From positions 1,088,790-1,152,789 of the forward strand of contig JAXHLS010000006.1 of the NCBI GenBank assembly GCA_034522055.1: a DNA stretch of 64,000 nt. Reading direction: 5' to 3'. Source of the stretch: Gammaproteobacteria bacterium. Its GTDB lineage: Bacteria; Pseudomonadota; Gammaproteobacteria; JAABTG01. Positions 53,880 through 63,227 of this stretch are shown here, one piece after another (within the stretch, counting starts at the first letter, position 1; each line of letters begins with the position of its first letter). The translations under genes and the position numbers were made by a program. Below the pieces are notes generated by a model. It saw only the letters and a list, made by a program, of their open reading frames with translations. It was not told the DNA's origin and made no database searches.

Positions 53880-54071
53880 AGAGTGACCCCCAACGGGTGA
53901 CCCGACGAGGCAAACCGGCTGTGGTGGGGCATCGCCGCCGATCAGTACGAGCGACTGCGGCGGCAGGGAAAAACCACAGCGCCCACCTTCGGCGAACTAC
54001 TGCTCACCATGCCCCAGGACGACCTCGACTTCGATCGCATCCCCTTGCGACCCCGCGCCATCGAACTCTGA
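53880..54071 (+). pseudogene. Second antitoxin remnant with frameshift
   Basis: It begins VTRRGKPAVV in one frame and continues ADQYERLRRQGKTTAPTF to RIPLRPRAIEL in another, a Phd/YefM antitoxin broken by a short length change near 53930. Its stop overlaps the start of the truncated PIN toxin. Confidence 0.6.
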
Positions 54072-54205
54072 TGCACCTTCTGGACACCGTGGTCCTGTCG
54101 GAACTACGCAAGCAGCACCGAAACCCGCATCTGGTGGCGTGGATCGCGAATCAACGGACCCCGGACCTCTTCCTCAGCGTGGTCAGAATTTGCGGATCAG
54201 CTTAA
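54071..54205 (+). pseudogene. PIN-domain (FitB/VapC-like) toxin truncated by an intron
   Basis: The frame opens MHLLDTVVLSELRKQHRNP and VAWIANQRTPDLFLSVV, the first 38 residues of a PIN RNase with its first acidic residue (LLDT). Homology stops at about 54183, where group II intron sequence begins; the few remaining codons are foreign. The rest of the toxin is not found on the far side of the intron. Confidence 0.65.
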
Positions 54206-56228
54206 CCGGGGTACGCCATCTCCGTGCGGGAGGCAGGGCCGCCTTCACGCTCCACTTAACCGTGGTCGGAGAGTAAGCCGGTTCCTTGCCGACGGTTAGG
54301 CCGAAGTTTGTGTTCTCTGTTTGCCGCCTGGTTTCCCGGCGGTGCCACAATATCTCGGCCATGCGTCGGTTCGTCCCCGGCTCCTCGCAGAACCGGACTT
54401 GGAGAGTTACACCATCCGGCTCCCAGCTTGAGTCTTCCACTTCGGCACGGGGTAGAGGATGTGGACGATGCAGGCGGTCGGCAGCCACGGACTGATGGCC
54501 TCGCCGAAGCGTTTCCAGGTCAGCGAGCGTCGCTGGCTACGGCGGTTCAGCCACTTGAACAGGTAGCCGGAGGCGAGGTAGACATAGCTCGCCACGCTCC
54601 GGCTGTTGCCGCTGACGCCGTAATACTGGATATGGCCCCGTAGGTGCCGCCGCAGGAAGGCAATCATCGCCGTCCCTCCTTTGCTGCGCATGGCCTTCAG
54701 CTTGGCATTGAGCGCCTTGAGCTTCTTGCGCTGTCGCTTGCCGTCGGTCTTGCGACCAACGACAAACCGGCCCTTCCGGCTGCGACCCACGTAGTGGGTG
54801 AAGCCGAGAAAGCTGAAGGTCTTCGGCTCTCCCTCCCGCGCAGGGATACGCAGGGCGGTGCTGCCGAAGCGCAGGATGGCCGTCTTGCTGGGCTCGACTT
54901 CCAGGTCGAATGCGCTCAAGCGCGCTTTCATCGCTTGATGAAAGCCCTTGGCGTCCTCTTCGTACTGGAAGCAGGCAATATAGTCGTCCGCATAGCGGAT
55001 GAGGTACGCCTTGCCCTGACACTGCCGGGCATAGCGCGCCTCGAACCACAGGTCCAGTACATAGTGGAGGTAGATGTTCGCCAGCACGGGGGACACCAGC
55101 CCGCCTTGCGGGGTGCCTTCGTCGCTGGCTGTGAACACCCCATCTTCCATGATCCCTGCCTTGAGAAATCGGCGGATGATCCGCAGAAAATTCGGATCGC
55201 CTATCCGGTGGGCCAGAAACCGCATCAGGTGGTCGTGGCTGACGTGGTCAAAGAAGCCTTTGATGTCGGCCTCCACCACCCTTTGCGTCTGCTCGTTCGT
55301 GATGACTTCCGCCACCCGGCGCAGGGCGTCGTGGGCACTTCGACCCGGACGAAAGCCGTAAGAGCAGTCGCGGAATTCCGGTTCCCAGATGGCTTGCAGG
55401 ATTTAGCTCAGCCGGTCCTGCACCAACCGATCCTCGAAGCTGGGGACACCCAGCGGGCGGTAGCGACCGGCCCCTTTGGGGATGTAGGTTCGCCGGGCCG
55501 GTTTGGGCCGGTAGCCCAGCCGGCGCAGGCGGGCCGACAGGTCCGCCATCCGCTCGTCCAGTCCCTGTAAATACGTCTCCTTCCTTACCCCATCCACTCC
55601 GGGCGCCTTACTTCCGTCCTGGCGCTCGAAGCTGGCGTGCAGCCCCTCGGGATCGAACAGCATCCCCATCAGGGACGTGAACCGCAACTGCGGCTCGGCA
55701 CGCGCCTTTTGTGTGAAACGTTCGAGTCGTGTGCTCACGGGCATAGTCCTCTCAGCGTAGGGCCGTGTTGCCCCTCTCCCGTTATCTCAAGCCGACACCC
55801 CTTGGCTCCTCCCGGATTACCGGGACTCCTCGCTACTATGGGTGCCTCCGACTTCCCATCAACACCGCCCGCTTCCTCGCTTGTTATCGCTTGTCCACGG
55901 GTGCGCGCCTCCTGCACACCGATGATGGGATCTCCTTGGTTACCGCACATTCGCAATGTCAGGCTCGATACGGCCTCGGACTCCGGGGAGTGCCCGTCAT
56001 GCTTGCCAGGGCGCATGACGGCTGTTGCCTGCTGGTGGGACAAACCCATCGGCACTCACCGACGAACTTTTCGGAGCTCCACACCTTCAAGGTCGGCTTC
56101 ACCCGTTACCCTTGCACCTCGCCTGCTTTCGTACCTACGCATCAACCAGCCCGTCACCGGACTGACTGCAAGGCTCGATACCGGGCCCGTGGCTAGCGGT
56201 TACCCGGGCGGGATTCCCACCCGCTAGA
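54184..56228 (-). mobile_element. Group II intron (non-IIC class) with broken RT, approximate limits
   Basis: Domain V is clear at 54390-54422 on the minus strand (GAGCCGGATGGTGTAAC... TCCGGTTC). The minus-strand sequence near 56140-56225, with GGGTGGGAATCCCGCCC and GGGTAACCGC, looks like domain I of such introns. The exact ends are not certain: the left limit is set by the break in the PIN gene and the right by the gmd remnant. Its RT is interrupted (see the separate entry). Confidence 0.6.
54407..55744 (-). pseudogene. Group II intron reverse transcriptase with an internal stop
   Basis: The N-terminal part runs from MPVSTRLERFTQKAR to FEDRLVQDRLS and then TAA at about 55402. The same frame continues ILQAIWEPEFRDCSYGFRPG into RVVEADIKGFFDHVSHD, GTPQGGLVSPVLANIYLH, LIRYADDYIACF (catalytic site) and a maturase region. 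A single nonsense codon therefore splits an otherwise complete RT. The end of the frame overlaps domain V. Confidence 0.85.
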
Positions 56229-56267
56229 ATGTGCGGCATTGCCAAGCCGCTGCTGTCCCCGGTCTTC

Positions 56268-56377
56268 CCCCAGCTTCTCCCTGGCCTTGGAAGGGTCCCC
56301 CAGCGGGGTCTCCACCTCCGTGGGGCGGAAGTAGCGCGGGTCCACCGCCACGATGCACGCCGGTCTTGGCGTGCCGT
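56268..56377 (-). pseudogene. GDP-mannose 4,6-dehydratase remnant (copy I, part B)
   Basis: This matches 63660-63768: minus-strand codons for [16 protein letters not shown]-like sequence. Both copies end at the same junction, GTGCCGT followed by AGCGAATTAAGTAAACTG, so the truncation predates the duplication. Confidence 0.7.
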
Positions 56378-56625
56378 AAGCGAATTAAGTAAACTGTCCG
56401 TATGCCGTAACAGGCTGATTAACTAGCGGGTTAGAGTCCCGCCAAAGGAGTTGCTCGTACACCTTTGTAGTGTCGCGGAGCGGCGTCCGGGTAACCGGGG
56501 GTCGTAAGTTACGTAGATGCAAAACCGCAGGCCGCAGCGCAAGCGAACCGATATGGGTGCAGATCTTATAGAACGAGTTGATCGGCCAATAGAAACAAGT
56601 AGTTGCATATTTCATGGAGAAAATA
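56378..56625 (+). other. Possible group II intron 5' fragment, no gene
   Basis: The sequence has elements typical of intron domain I on the plus strand (GCGGGTTAGAGTCCCGCC, CCGGGTAACCGGGGG, AAGCGAACCGATATGG) but no RT follows; the ISKra4 transposase does. It may be a truncated intron cut by that element. The identification is tentative. Confidence 0.35.
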
Positions 56626-56689
56626 CAGGGTGTAACCAACGGGGAGACAAGCAGTTTGAGGCCAACTCCCCCCCCATTGGAGACACCCT

Positions 56690-58225
56690 GTGCAAAAAGC
56701 ATATACGAAAGTCGAGCCGACCACATTCGATGAATTCACCGCAACGAGGGATCAGCTAGAGCGAGTGATCAGCCGTTTGCGGTCGCCTGAAGCGTCCAAT
56801 CAGCGCCATGACGAACTGGAAAGCATGATCCACCAGGAAGGGCAGGAGCTGTGCCGGCTGCTGTATCAGGCGGGGCTTGATGTGCGCTCGAATGAAGAGG
56901 TGAAGCGGGAAGCCGTGACGGGCCATGACAACGTCGTGCGCACCTATTACCGGGAAGGCTGCGAGCGCCAGATAGAGAGTATGTTTGGCGAAGTCATCTA
57001 TCGCAGAAAGGGTTACAGCCACCCCCAGGGTGAGTGTCTTTTTCCGCTGGATGAAGCCCTCAATATGCCGAAGAGGAAGTACACCTACGGTCTGAGGGCA
57101 TGTATCAGTCTGGCCGTGTGTCAGAACGCATTCGATGCCTCGCTTGAAGGACTGTCCACTTTGATAGAGGGCAAGATACCGAAGCGTCAGGCACAAGAGC
57201 TGGTGTCGGAGGTGAGCACGGATTTCGAGGCATTCTACGCCCAGCGCGCCATCACGCCGGTACAGTTGCCGGGCACCGTGCTGGTGATGAGCCAGGATGG
57301 CAAGGGGATCGCGCTACGTCATGAGGATCTGCGCGAGGCCACACGCAAAGCGGCACAGCAGGAGCACCATACGCTGTGTACGCGTCTGAGCACGGGGGAG
57401 AAACGCAACCGCAAGCGCATGGCGACGGTAGCCACGGTCTATGATGTGGCGCCCCACGTTCGCTCAGCGGTGGACGTGATAGGGAGACAGGGGGAGGACG
57501 GTAAGCCTTCACGCAAGGACGCGCCGAAGGCGCAGAACAAGCGAGTATGGGCCTCGATCGAAGCAGACATGGAGCGGGTCACGGAGCAAATTGTGGAGGA
57601 ATCCCTGCGCCGGGATCCGAAACGCGAGCGGCCTTGGGTGATGCTGGTTGACGGGCACAAGGACCAAATCAAGGTAATCAAGCGGGTGTTCAAGCGACAC
57701 GCCATTAAGGTCCCGCTGATCCTGGACTTCATCCATGTCCTGGAATACCTGTGGCGCGCGACCTGGTGCTTCTTTGACAGCAAAGATAAGGAGCAGGCGC
57801 AGGCGGCCGAGCACTGGGTGTTGGAGAAGGCGCAAGCCATCCTTGAAGGACGTTCCGGCCCAGTGGCGGCCGGGATAAGGATCAAGGCCAAGCGCTGCGC
57901 GCTGTCAGCGAAGAAGCAAGAGGTCATCGCGACAGTGGCGAATTACTTGACCAACCATACTGCGATGTTGCGTTACGACCAGTTCATGCAACAGGGTTAC
58001 CCGATAGCAACCGGCGTGATCGAAGGCGCGTGCCGCCATCTGATTGCTGATCGGTTCGAAATAACGGGGGCGCGTTGGTCGCTAAAAACCGCGGAGGGCA
58101 TCCTTCGGCTTCGTGCGATCCGCGCCAGTGGCGACTGGGATAGGTATCAGGCATTCCACAAGAAGCAGGAGTGGAAAAGAAACCACCTTCAGCGCTTCCA
58201 CGGGCCGGTGTTAGCGGCTGAGTAA
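56690..58225 (+). CDS. ISKra4-family transposase
   Basis: The 511-residue protein matches ISKra4 transposases: the N-terminal SMFGEVIYRRKGYSHP, LFPLDEALNMPKRKYTYGL, a catalytic region around VLVMSQDGKGIAL and PWVMLVDGHKDQ, LILDFIHVLEYLW, and the C-terminal GYPIATGVIEGACRHLIADR ... GARWSL with the acidic residue. The start is GTG at 56690. Just upstream, CAGGGTGTAACCAA and TTGGAGACACCCTG form a spaced inverted repeat at the likely left end. It appears intact. Confidence 0.9.
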   Translation: MQKAYTKVEPTTFDEFTATRDQLERVISRLRSPEASNQRHDELESMIHQEGQELCRLLYQAGLDVRSNEEVKREAVTGHDNVVRTYYREGCERQIESMFGEVIYRRKGYSHPQGECLFPLDEALNMPKRKYTYGLRACISLAVCQNAFDASLEGLSTLIEGKIPKRQAQELVSEVSTDFEAFYAQRAITPVQLPGTVLVMSQDGKGIALRHEDLREATRKAAQQEHHTLCTRLSTGEKRNRKRMATVATVYDVAPHVRSAVDVIGRQGEDGKPSRKDAPKAQNKRVWASIEADMERVTEQIVEESLRRDPKRERPWVMLVDGHKDQIKVIKRVFKRHAIKVPLILDFIHVLEYLWRATWCFFDSKDKEQAQAAEHWVLEKAQAILEGRSGPVAAGIRIKAKRCALSAKKQEVIATVANYLTNHTAMLRYDQFMQQGYPIATGVIEGACRHLIADRFEITGARWSLKTAEGILRLRAIRASGDWDRYQAFHKKQEWKRNHLQRFHGPVLAAE

Positions 58226-58264
58226 ATCCGCGCATAAATGGCGAAGGTCGCAGTCGCGGGTTCA

Positions 58265-58325
58265 GGCGGCGTGACTCGGCCTCAGCGCGGATAGGTCGCC
58301 TCGACTCAAGCCAGGTCACGCCGCC
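58265..58325. repeat. 11-bp perfect inverted repeat between ISKra4 and the IS21-like element
   Basis: GGCGGCGTGAC at 58265 and GTCACGCCGCC at 58315 enclose 39 bases. It may be an ISKra4 end structure or a terminator between two convergent elements; no T tract follows. Confidence 0.5.
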
Positions 58326-58346
58326 GGGGTGGGTTTAAGGGTCGGA

Positions 58347-58523
58347 TCAGAAGATCAAGTCATCGTCGTCGACTTCAAAGGTCGTTATGCGGTCTTGTTG
58401 CATGAGTTCGACCAGCTGCCGATCGTATCGGCTCCAGATGGCATCGCGGAGTTCGTCGATAAAGTCATAGATCGCCAATGCCTGCTCTGGCGTCCAGTCG
58501 TCCGGTATCGCGGGATGGGTCAT
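58347..58523 (-). CDS. 58-residue acidic FIDELR protein of the IS21-like element
   Basis: The gene starts ATG at 58523, two bases after the istB stop, and encodes MTHPAIPDDWTPEQALAIYD, FIDELRDAIWSRYDRQLVEL and an acidic end VDDDDLIF. It aligns with the 65-residue protein of the transposon at 41289 (14 of 36 residues identical, same spacing of W, FIDELR, I, Y, V, Q and R). The shared place after the ATPase gene supports a role in transposition. Confidence 0.75.
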   Translation of the reverse strand: MTHPAIPDDWTPEQALAIYDFIDELRDAIWSRYDRQLVELMQQDRITTFEVDDDDLIF

Positions 58524-58525
58524 GG

Positions 58526-59293
58526 TTAGGCTCCTTTGTTGGATTTGGCTGCGGATTGGCGCCGCTGCGCCTGTTGCTGCTGTCGCTCCTTGGCCTCCTT
58601 GAGCCGGTAGGATTCACCTTCGATAGTGAGGATCTCGGAGCGGTGTACCAGCCGGTCCACGAGGGAGACCACGCAGGAGGCGTTGGGAAAGACTTCACCC
58701 CATTCGGCGAAGGGTCGGTTGGTGGTGACCAGGGTGGATTTCTCCTCGTAGCGGCGGGAGACGATCTCGAACAGCAGATCGGCATGGCGATTGGAGTAGG
58801 CGAGATACCCCACCTCGTCGACCGCTAGCAGTTGAGGGCGGGCGTAGCGGGCGAGGCGCCGCTTGAGGGCGCTGTCGCCATCCTGGGCGGCCAAGTCATT
58901 GAGCATCTGGCCGGCGCTGGTAAAGAGGACGCTGTGGCCGGCCAGCACCGCTTGATGGGCGATGTTGCGGGCCAGGGTGGATTTGCCGACCCCGTTGGGT
59001 CCCACCAGGATGATATTGACCGCCTCGGTGAGGAAGTCGAGGCGCATCAGCTCACTGACCAGTTCCCGGTCGCAGCGGCTGGGCCAGCCCCAGTCGAAGT
59101 CGGCCAGGGGTTTGAAGCGGCCCAGCCGCGCCCCTTTCATGCGCCGCTCGAGGCTGCGGTGGGCGCGTTCCTCCTCTTCCCACTGGATCAGGGACTCGAC
59201 CCAGCCAGCGTCGGCGCTCTCCTCCCAATGGCTCAGCAGGCCATGGAGCTTGAGGGCCGTGGCCCGTTCTTTCAGGGATGCGTTAGGGATCAT
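58526..59293 (-). CDS. istB: IS21-family helper ATPase IstB
   Basis: The 255-residue AAA+ protein has the IstB layout: N-terminal helices, [20 protein letters not shown], Walker [14 protein letters not shown], Walker [26 protein letters not shown] and a C-terminal [20 protein letters not shown]. IstB oligomerises on DNA and activates IstA. It overlaps istA by four bases. Confidence 0.95.
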   Translation of the reverse strand: MIPNASLKERATALKLHGLLSHWEESADAGWVESLIQWEEEERAHRSLERRMKGARLGRFKPLADFDWGWPSRCDRELVSELMRLDFLTEAVNIILVGPNGVGKSTLARNIAHQAVLAGHSVLFTSAGQMLNDLAAQDGDSALKRRLARYARPQLLAVDEVGYLAYSNRHADLLFEIVSRRYEEKSTLVTTNRPFAEWGEVFPNASCVVSLVDRLVHRSEILTIEGESYRLKEAKERQQQQAQRRQSAAKSNKGA

Positions 59294-60819
59294 TGGGGCT
59301 CCTCCTGGGCGTCGTCTTCGGTTTCGGGCGGGGTGGACTGCAAGGCGTCGTAGCCGCCCAGATCATGGGTGCGTACCACCAGCCCCCTGGCGCGCGCGTG
59401 GTCGATGCGCACTCCCACCCGGGGCGGCTGGTTTCTCGCCTCGCGCCTCCGCTGCAGGGCGATGCGCACGCCGTTGGGGTGAGCGACCCCGTGGGCCAGG
59501 CTCTCCTGGATGGCCGCTTCCAGCTCGGGGGCGCCGTAGGCATCGAGGAGGCGCAGCAGGGCGGCGGTGATGGCGCCGAGGTTGTCGCCACGCTCAGCGG
59601 CCTGTATGAGTAACTGCCGGCTGGCCGGTGCGGCCTGGGCCAGGTGGTCCTGGCCGCGATGATGCCGGGCCTGGCGTTTGATCTGGACCAGTGCCTCGAT
59701 GTGTTCCGGCTGTTCGATCTGCCGGCCCTTGTCGTAGCTGCGCGGGTGGCGGGCGATGACATCTCCGCCGTCGAGGATCCGCACCTCGGTGGGTGAGGCC
59801 GAGACGGTGAGGGTGCGCCGCACATGGGTGTGGGGCACGCTGTAGTCGTTGCCCTCGAAGCGCGCGTAAGGGGTCTTGCCGATGTGGACCTCGACCCGCT
59901 CGTCGGTGGGATAGGGGTTATCGGGCAGCGCCAGCAGGGGCTCCTGCTCGAAGGCCTGGCGCACCGAGAGGGCACGGTCCTCCGGGCAGGGCCGGTCCAT
60001 GGCCCAGCCGTTGCACCAGGCCTCGGCCTGGGCATTGAGGTCATCGATGTCGGTCCATTGGCGGGCCGGCCAGAAATTATCGCGTATCGTGCGGATGGCG
60101 CGTTCCACCCGCCCCTTCTCGTTGCCCCGGGCCACCGCCACCGGACGGGGCTCGAAGCGGTAGTGGGCGGCGAACTCGAGCAAGGTGGGATGGAAGCGGA
60201 TGGCCTCACCCTGGCGCTCCAGCACGGCGCTTTTGAGGTTGTCGTAGAGCAGGACCTTGGGCAGGCCGTTCCAGGCAGTGAAGGCCGCCTCATGGCCCCG
60301 CAGGAAGTTGGCCATCTTGGCATCGAGGAAGAAGCGCAAAAAAATGCGCCGGGAGTAGCTGAGCACCATGACAAAGGCCATCAGGGCATGGGTTGCGCGG
60401 CCGATGGTGAGCTTGCCGAAATGGCCCCAGTCGATCTGTCCCTGGTCGCCGGGCAGGGTCTTCAGGCGCAGAAAGGCCTCGGGCCGGGGGCGTGGCCGGT
60501 AACAGGCGAGCTGATGGCGGAAGTGGTCGGGGCCGCCGGGGTAGCCCCGTTCACGCACCATGCCGTAGAGGCGGCTGGCGGTGAGCGTGGGGAACTGCGC
60601 CAGGGTGTCGGTGATGAACGGCAGATAAGGATCGATCATCGACGGCTGCGCAGCCCGCTCGACCTTCGGCATGCCGGCCTGGGAAAGCACCCGATTGACG
60701 ACGTTGTGGTGTACGCCCAACTGGCTGGCAATGGTGCCCACCCGCCACTTCTCGACGTAGTGATAGCGCAGGATCTGCGCCTCTTGTTCTTTGCTGATGG
60801 CCAATGCGTTTCTCCTCAT
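59290..60819 (-). CDS. istA: IS21-family transposase IstA
   Basis: The 509 residues have an N-terminal HTH ([21 protein letters not shown]), an Rve core with Asp130 (GQIDWGHF), Asp193 (LLYDNLKS) and Glu239 ([11 protein letters not shown]), and a C-terminal beta domain ([14 protein letters not shown]). The ATG at 60819 ([12 protein letters not shown]) is preferred over an upstream frame extension. It is intact. Confidence 0.93.
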   Translation of the reverse strand: MRRNALAISKEQEAQILRYHYVEKWRVGTIASQLGVHHNVVNRVLSQAGMPKVERAAQPSMIDPYLPFITDTLAQFPTLTASRLYGMVRERGYPGGPDHFRHQLACYRPRPRPEAFLRLKTLPGDQGQIDWGHFGKLTIGRATHALMAFVMVLSYSRRIFLRFFLDAKMANFLRGHEAAFTAWNGLPKVLLYDNLKSAVLERQGEAIRFHPTLLEFAAHYRFEPRPVAVARGNEKGRVERAIRTIRDNFWPARQWTDIDDLNAQAEAWCNGWAMDRPCPEDRALSVRQAFEQEPLLALPDNPYPTDERVEVHIGKTPYARFEGNDYSVPHTHVRRTLTVSASPTEVRILDGGDVIARHPRSYDKGRQIEQPEHIEALVQIKRQARHHRGQDHLAQAAPASRQLLIQAAERGDNLGAITAALLRLLDAYGAPELEAAIQESLAHGVAHPNGVRIALQRRREARNQPPRVGVRIDHARARGLVVRTHDLGGYDALQSTPPETEDDAQEEPQ

Positions 60820-60835
60820 CTCGTGGCCGGCCGGC

Positions 60836-61297
60836 TCAAGGGGGCTGAGCCCGGGCGCCTGGTGGCCCCTGTCGGGTGACTGTTCCAAGCGCAGCAGCGG
60901 CGGTGGCGCGATGAAGCGGGCCGGTACGCAGGAAAGGTCCGCACTCACGGCCGCAGAAGTGGCAGCGAATGGGCGCCATCATCGGCGCGCCATCCGCACC
61001 GCGGCGGCCAGCCGGCCTCGCCGGAACGGGGGGTAGTGGATCATGAGGGGGCGGGGCCGGGGAACCCTGATGCGTCACTTTCTGCCTTCTCGCCCGGTAG
61101 CGGCGTTGCCGCTCGGCATGCTTGTGCCGGCCCTGGCGGCTCTGCTGGTAGCGCCAGCCGGCGGCCCGCAGAGACGCGCTTCGTGCCGCCTGCGCACACC
61201 CCTCAGGGCAATAGATGTTGCCGCGGTCACAGCCACTGCAAATCATCACCTGACGATGACAACGGGCGCAGTTGTACAGGCGTGCAGGGTTCTCCAT
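60836..61297 (-). CDS. Zinc-ribbon protein upstream of istA
   Basis: The 153-residue basic protein has Cys clusters [20 protein letters not shown] and IYCPEGC, an Arg-rich helix [18 protein letters not shown], and a last pair in RCHFCGREC. It is 16 bases upstream of istA in the same direction, so it is probably part of the element. Standard IS21 elements do not carry it. It takes the same place as the zinc-ribbon gene of the transposon at 38221, although the two proteins are not obviously homologous. Confidence 0.65.
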   Translation of the reverse strand: MENPARLYNCARCHRQVMICSGCDRGNIYCPEGCAQAARSASLRAAGWRYQQSRQGRHKHAERQRRYRARRQKVTHQGSPAPPPHDPLPPVPARPAGRRGADGAPMMAPIRCHFCGRECGPFLRTGPLHRATAAAALGTVTRQGPPGARAQPP

Positions 61298-61377
61298 CGG
61301 CGATCCAGGCCGATGAGGACTTGATTGTCAGGGGAAAACGAGAAATAGTGTGCGGGCACGTGCTCTGCACGGCCCGG

Positions 61378-61427
61378 GGTGCGATACCGGGATCGACCGC
61401 CAAGTCAATTAGACCCGGTATCGCACC
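61378..61427. repeat. 14-bp perfect inverted repeat
   Basis: GGTGCGATACCGGG (61378) and CCCGGTATCGCACC (61414) enclose 22 bases. It lies between the IS21-like element and the fourth intron RT. It could be a terminator, a recombination site or the end of an element. The rest of 61298-61601 holds no gene. Confidence 0.7.
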
Positions 61428-61601
61428 TGTCTCAACGGCCCCGCTTCATCTACCCGATTCCGGCACTCTTGTCACCGGTTGCTCGCGGCCGCCCGCCAGC
61501 CGGCTCAGCGACTGGTTGGCCTGGCAATCAATCCTTCGCCAGATATGCGCGGGTTTTTATAGCCATCTACAGCCGGAAACACAAGCCATGGTTTGGGCGG
61601 A

Positions 61602-62888
61602 ATGAGTCGTTCTAAAAGAGCCGCATCCTTTCGCTTCTACGCCTTGTATGACAAGGTCTATCGGGCAGACACTCTCGGTCACGCCTATGATCGTGTCAGG
61701 TCCAATCGGGGCGCGCCAGGAATCGATGGTGTGACCTGTGAGGCCATCGAGGCGGGGGTCGGAAGAGACGCCTACTTGGCGGAATTGCAACGGGAACTGG
61801 AGCAGAAGACGTACGGCGCGGACGGCGTGCGTCGGGTCTGGATACCCAAGCCGGATGGCAGTGAGCGCCCATTGGGGATCCCCACAATCCGGGATCGGAT
61901 CGTACAGATGGCGCTCAAGCTGGTGGTGGAGCCGATCTTCGAGGCTGATTTCTGCGAGCACTCCTATGGATTTCGCCCGCAGCGTTCGGCCCATGATGCG
62001 GTGAAGGCCGTCACCGACGGTCTGTTTCAGGGAAAGACCCAAATCATCGATGCGGATCTATCGAAGTATTTCGATACGATCCCGCACGCCAAGCTCATGG
62101 CCGTGGTTGCCGAGCGCCTTGCCGATGGGGGCGTCCTCGCCCTCATTCAGCAATGGCTCAAGGCCCCGGTCATCGAAGAGGATGGGCGAGGCAAGCAACG
62201 CCCGAGTGGCGGTAAAGGGAATCGGAAAGGGACGCCGCAAGGCGGGGTTGTTTCCCCGCTGCTGGCCAATCTTTATCTACATCTGCTGGACCGGATTTGG
62301 GAACGGCACGACTTGGAACGGCGGTTAGGGGCGCGCCTCGTGCGTTACGCTGACGATGCCGTGATTCTGTGTCGTGGGGACACCGCGCCGGCCATGGCGG
62401 TGCTTGAGACGGTGCTGACACGCCTGGAGTTGACGCTCAACCGGGAGAAAACCCACGTGGTGGATGCCCGCCGACAGGCGTTCGACTTTCTTGGCTTCAG
62501 CATCAAATGGGCACGCAGCCGACGAACCGGCAACGGCTACCCTCACGTTGAGCCGAGCCGCCGCGCCGAACGAAGGATCAAGGCGCGCATCAAGGAACTC
62601 ACCGCGCGGCGCCGCACCCCGGTGCCGATGCCGCGTATGATCACGGAAGTCAACCAAGTGCTACGCGACTGGTCGGGCTACTTCCACTACGGCAACTGCA
62701 CCAAGGCTTTCGGACGCGTCCGGTGGTTCACTGAGGAACGCGTGCGTACCCAACTGCGGCGGCGTCACAAAGTGCGCACTCGCACGCGCGGTTACGAACG
62801 CTTTCCCTACGCCCACCTCCACGACGCCCTTGGATTACTCAAGCTATCCCATAAAGCAGGCTGGCGCTCAGCGCATGCCTTGGCGTGA
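61602..62888 (+). CDS. ltrA: Group II intron reverse transcriptase/maturase, fourth type
   Basis: The 428 residues hold RT motifs RRVWIPKPDGSERPLGIPTI, YGFRPQRSAHDAVKAV, DADLSKYFDTIPH, GTPQGGVVSPLLANLYLH and LVRYADDAVILC, and a maturase domain with LRDWSGYFHYGNC. It is intact. Only about 300 bases separate it from the IS21-like element, less than a normal domain I-IV, so the intron seems to be truncated at its 5' side. Confidence 0.92.
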   Translation: MSRSKRAASFRFYALYDKVYRADTLGHAYDRVRSNRGAPGIDGVTCEAIEAGVGRDAYLAELQRELEQKTYGADGVRRVWIPKPDGSERPLGIPTIRDRIVQMALKLVVEPIFEADFCEHSYGFRPQRSAHDAVKAVTDGLFQGKTQIIDADLSKYFDTIPHAKLMAVVAERLADGGVLALIQQWLKAPVIEEDGRGKQRPSGGKGNRKGTPQGGVVSPLLANLYLHLLDRIWERHDLERRLGARLVRYADDAVILCRGDTAPAMAVLETVLTRLELTLNREKTHVVDARRQAFDFLGFSIKWARSRRTGNGYPHVEPSRRAERRIKARIKELTARRRTPVPMPRMITEVNQVLRDWSGYFHYGNCTKAFGRVRWFTEERVRTQLRRRHKVRTRTRGYERFPYAHLHDALGLLKLSHKAGWRSAHALA

Positions 62889-62898
62889 AGCACATCGG

Positions 62899-62932
62899 AA
62901 AGCCGTGTACGGGAGAACCGTATGCACGGTTT
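62899..62932 (+). ncRNA. Group II intron domain V of the fourth intron
   Basis: The 34 nucleotides AAAGCCGTGTACGGGAG then AACCGTATGCACGGTTT fold into the catalytic domain V hairpin, 11 bases after the RT stop. Domain VI and the 3' end should lie in the next 60 bases. Bases 62990-63220 hold no recognisable gene. Confidence 0.8.
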
Positions 62933-63227
62933 GATGAGGGAGGGCTGGCCCTGGTGGCTACGGCCCGGCTATTTAGGCACCGCCAAACGAAAGGGGCGGG
63001 AACCGCTAAGCCGGACCTACGGGCGTTAGGGCCTGCTCTCTACTCTACCCCCCCGTGCCCCCCCCGTGACCCGGAAGCCACCACATCTATGCCAGGACCG
63101 GCAACATCGCCCGCATTTCCGTACCTGTTCACGGTAACTCGCCGCTAAAGGCTGGCCTGCAACGACACCTGATGAAGATCGCGGGTATCGAGGAATCTGA
63201 CCTCTAGGCCGGATAGACAGCAGACAA

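Noticed and set aside
53826-53880. Functional VapC toxin after the first Phd gene
   Set aside because: The frame stops after VNLLLDTHLLL, so no complete PIN domain can be made.
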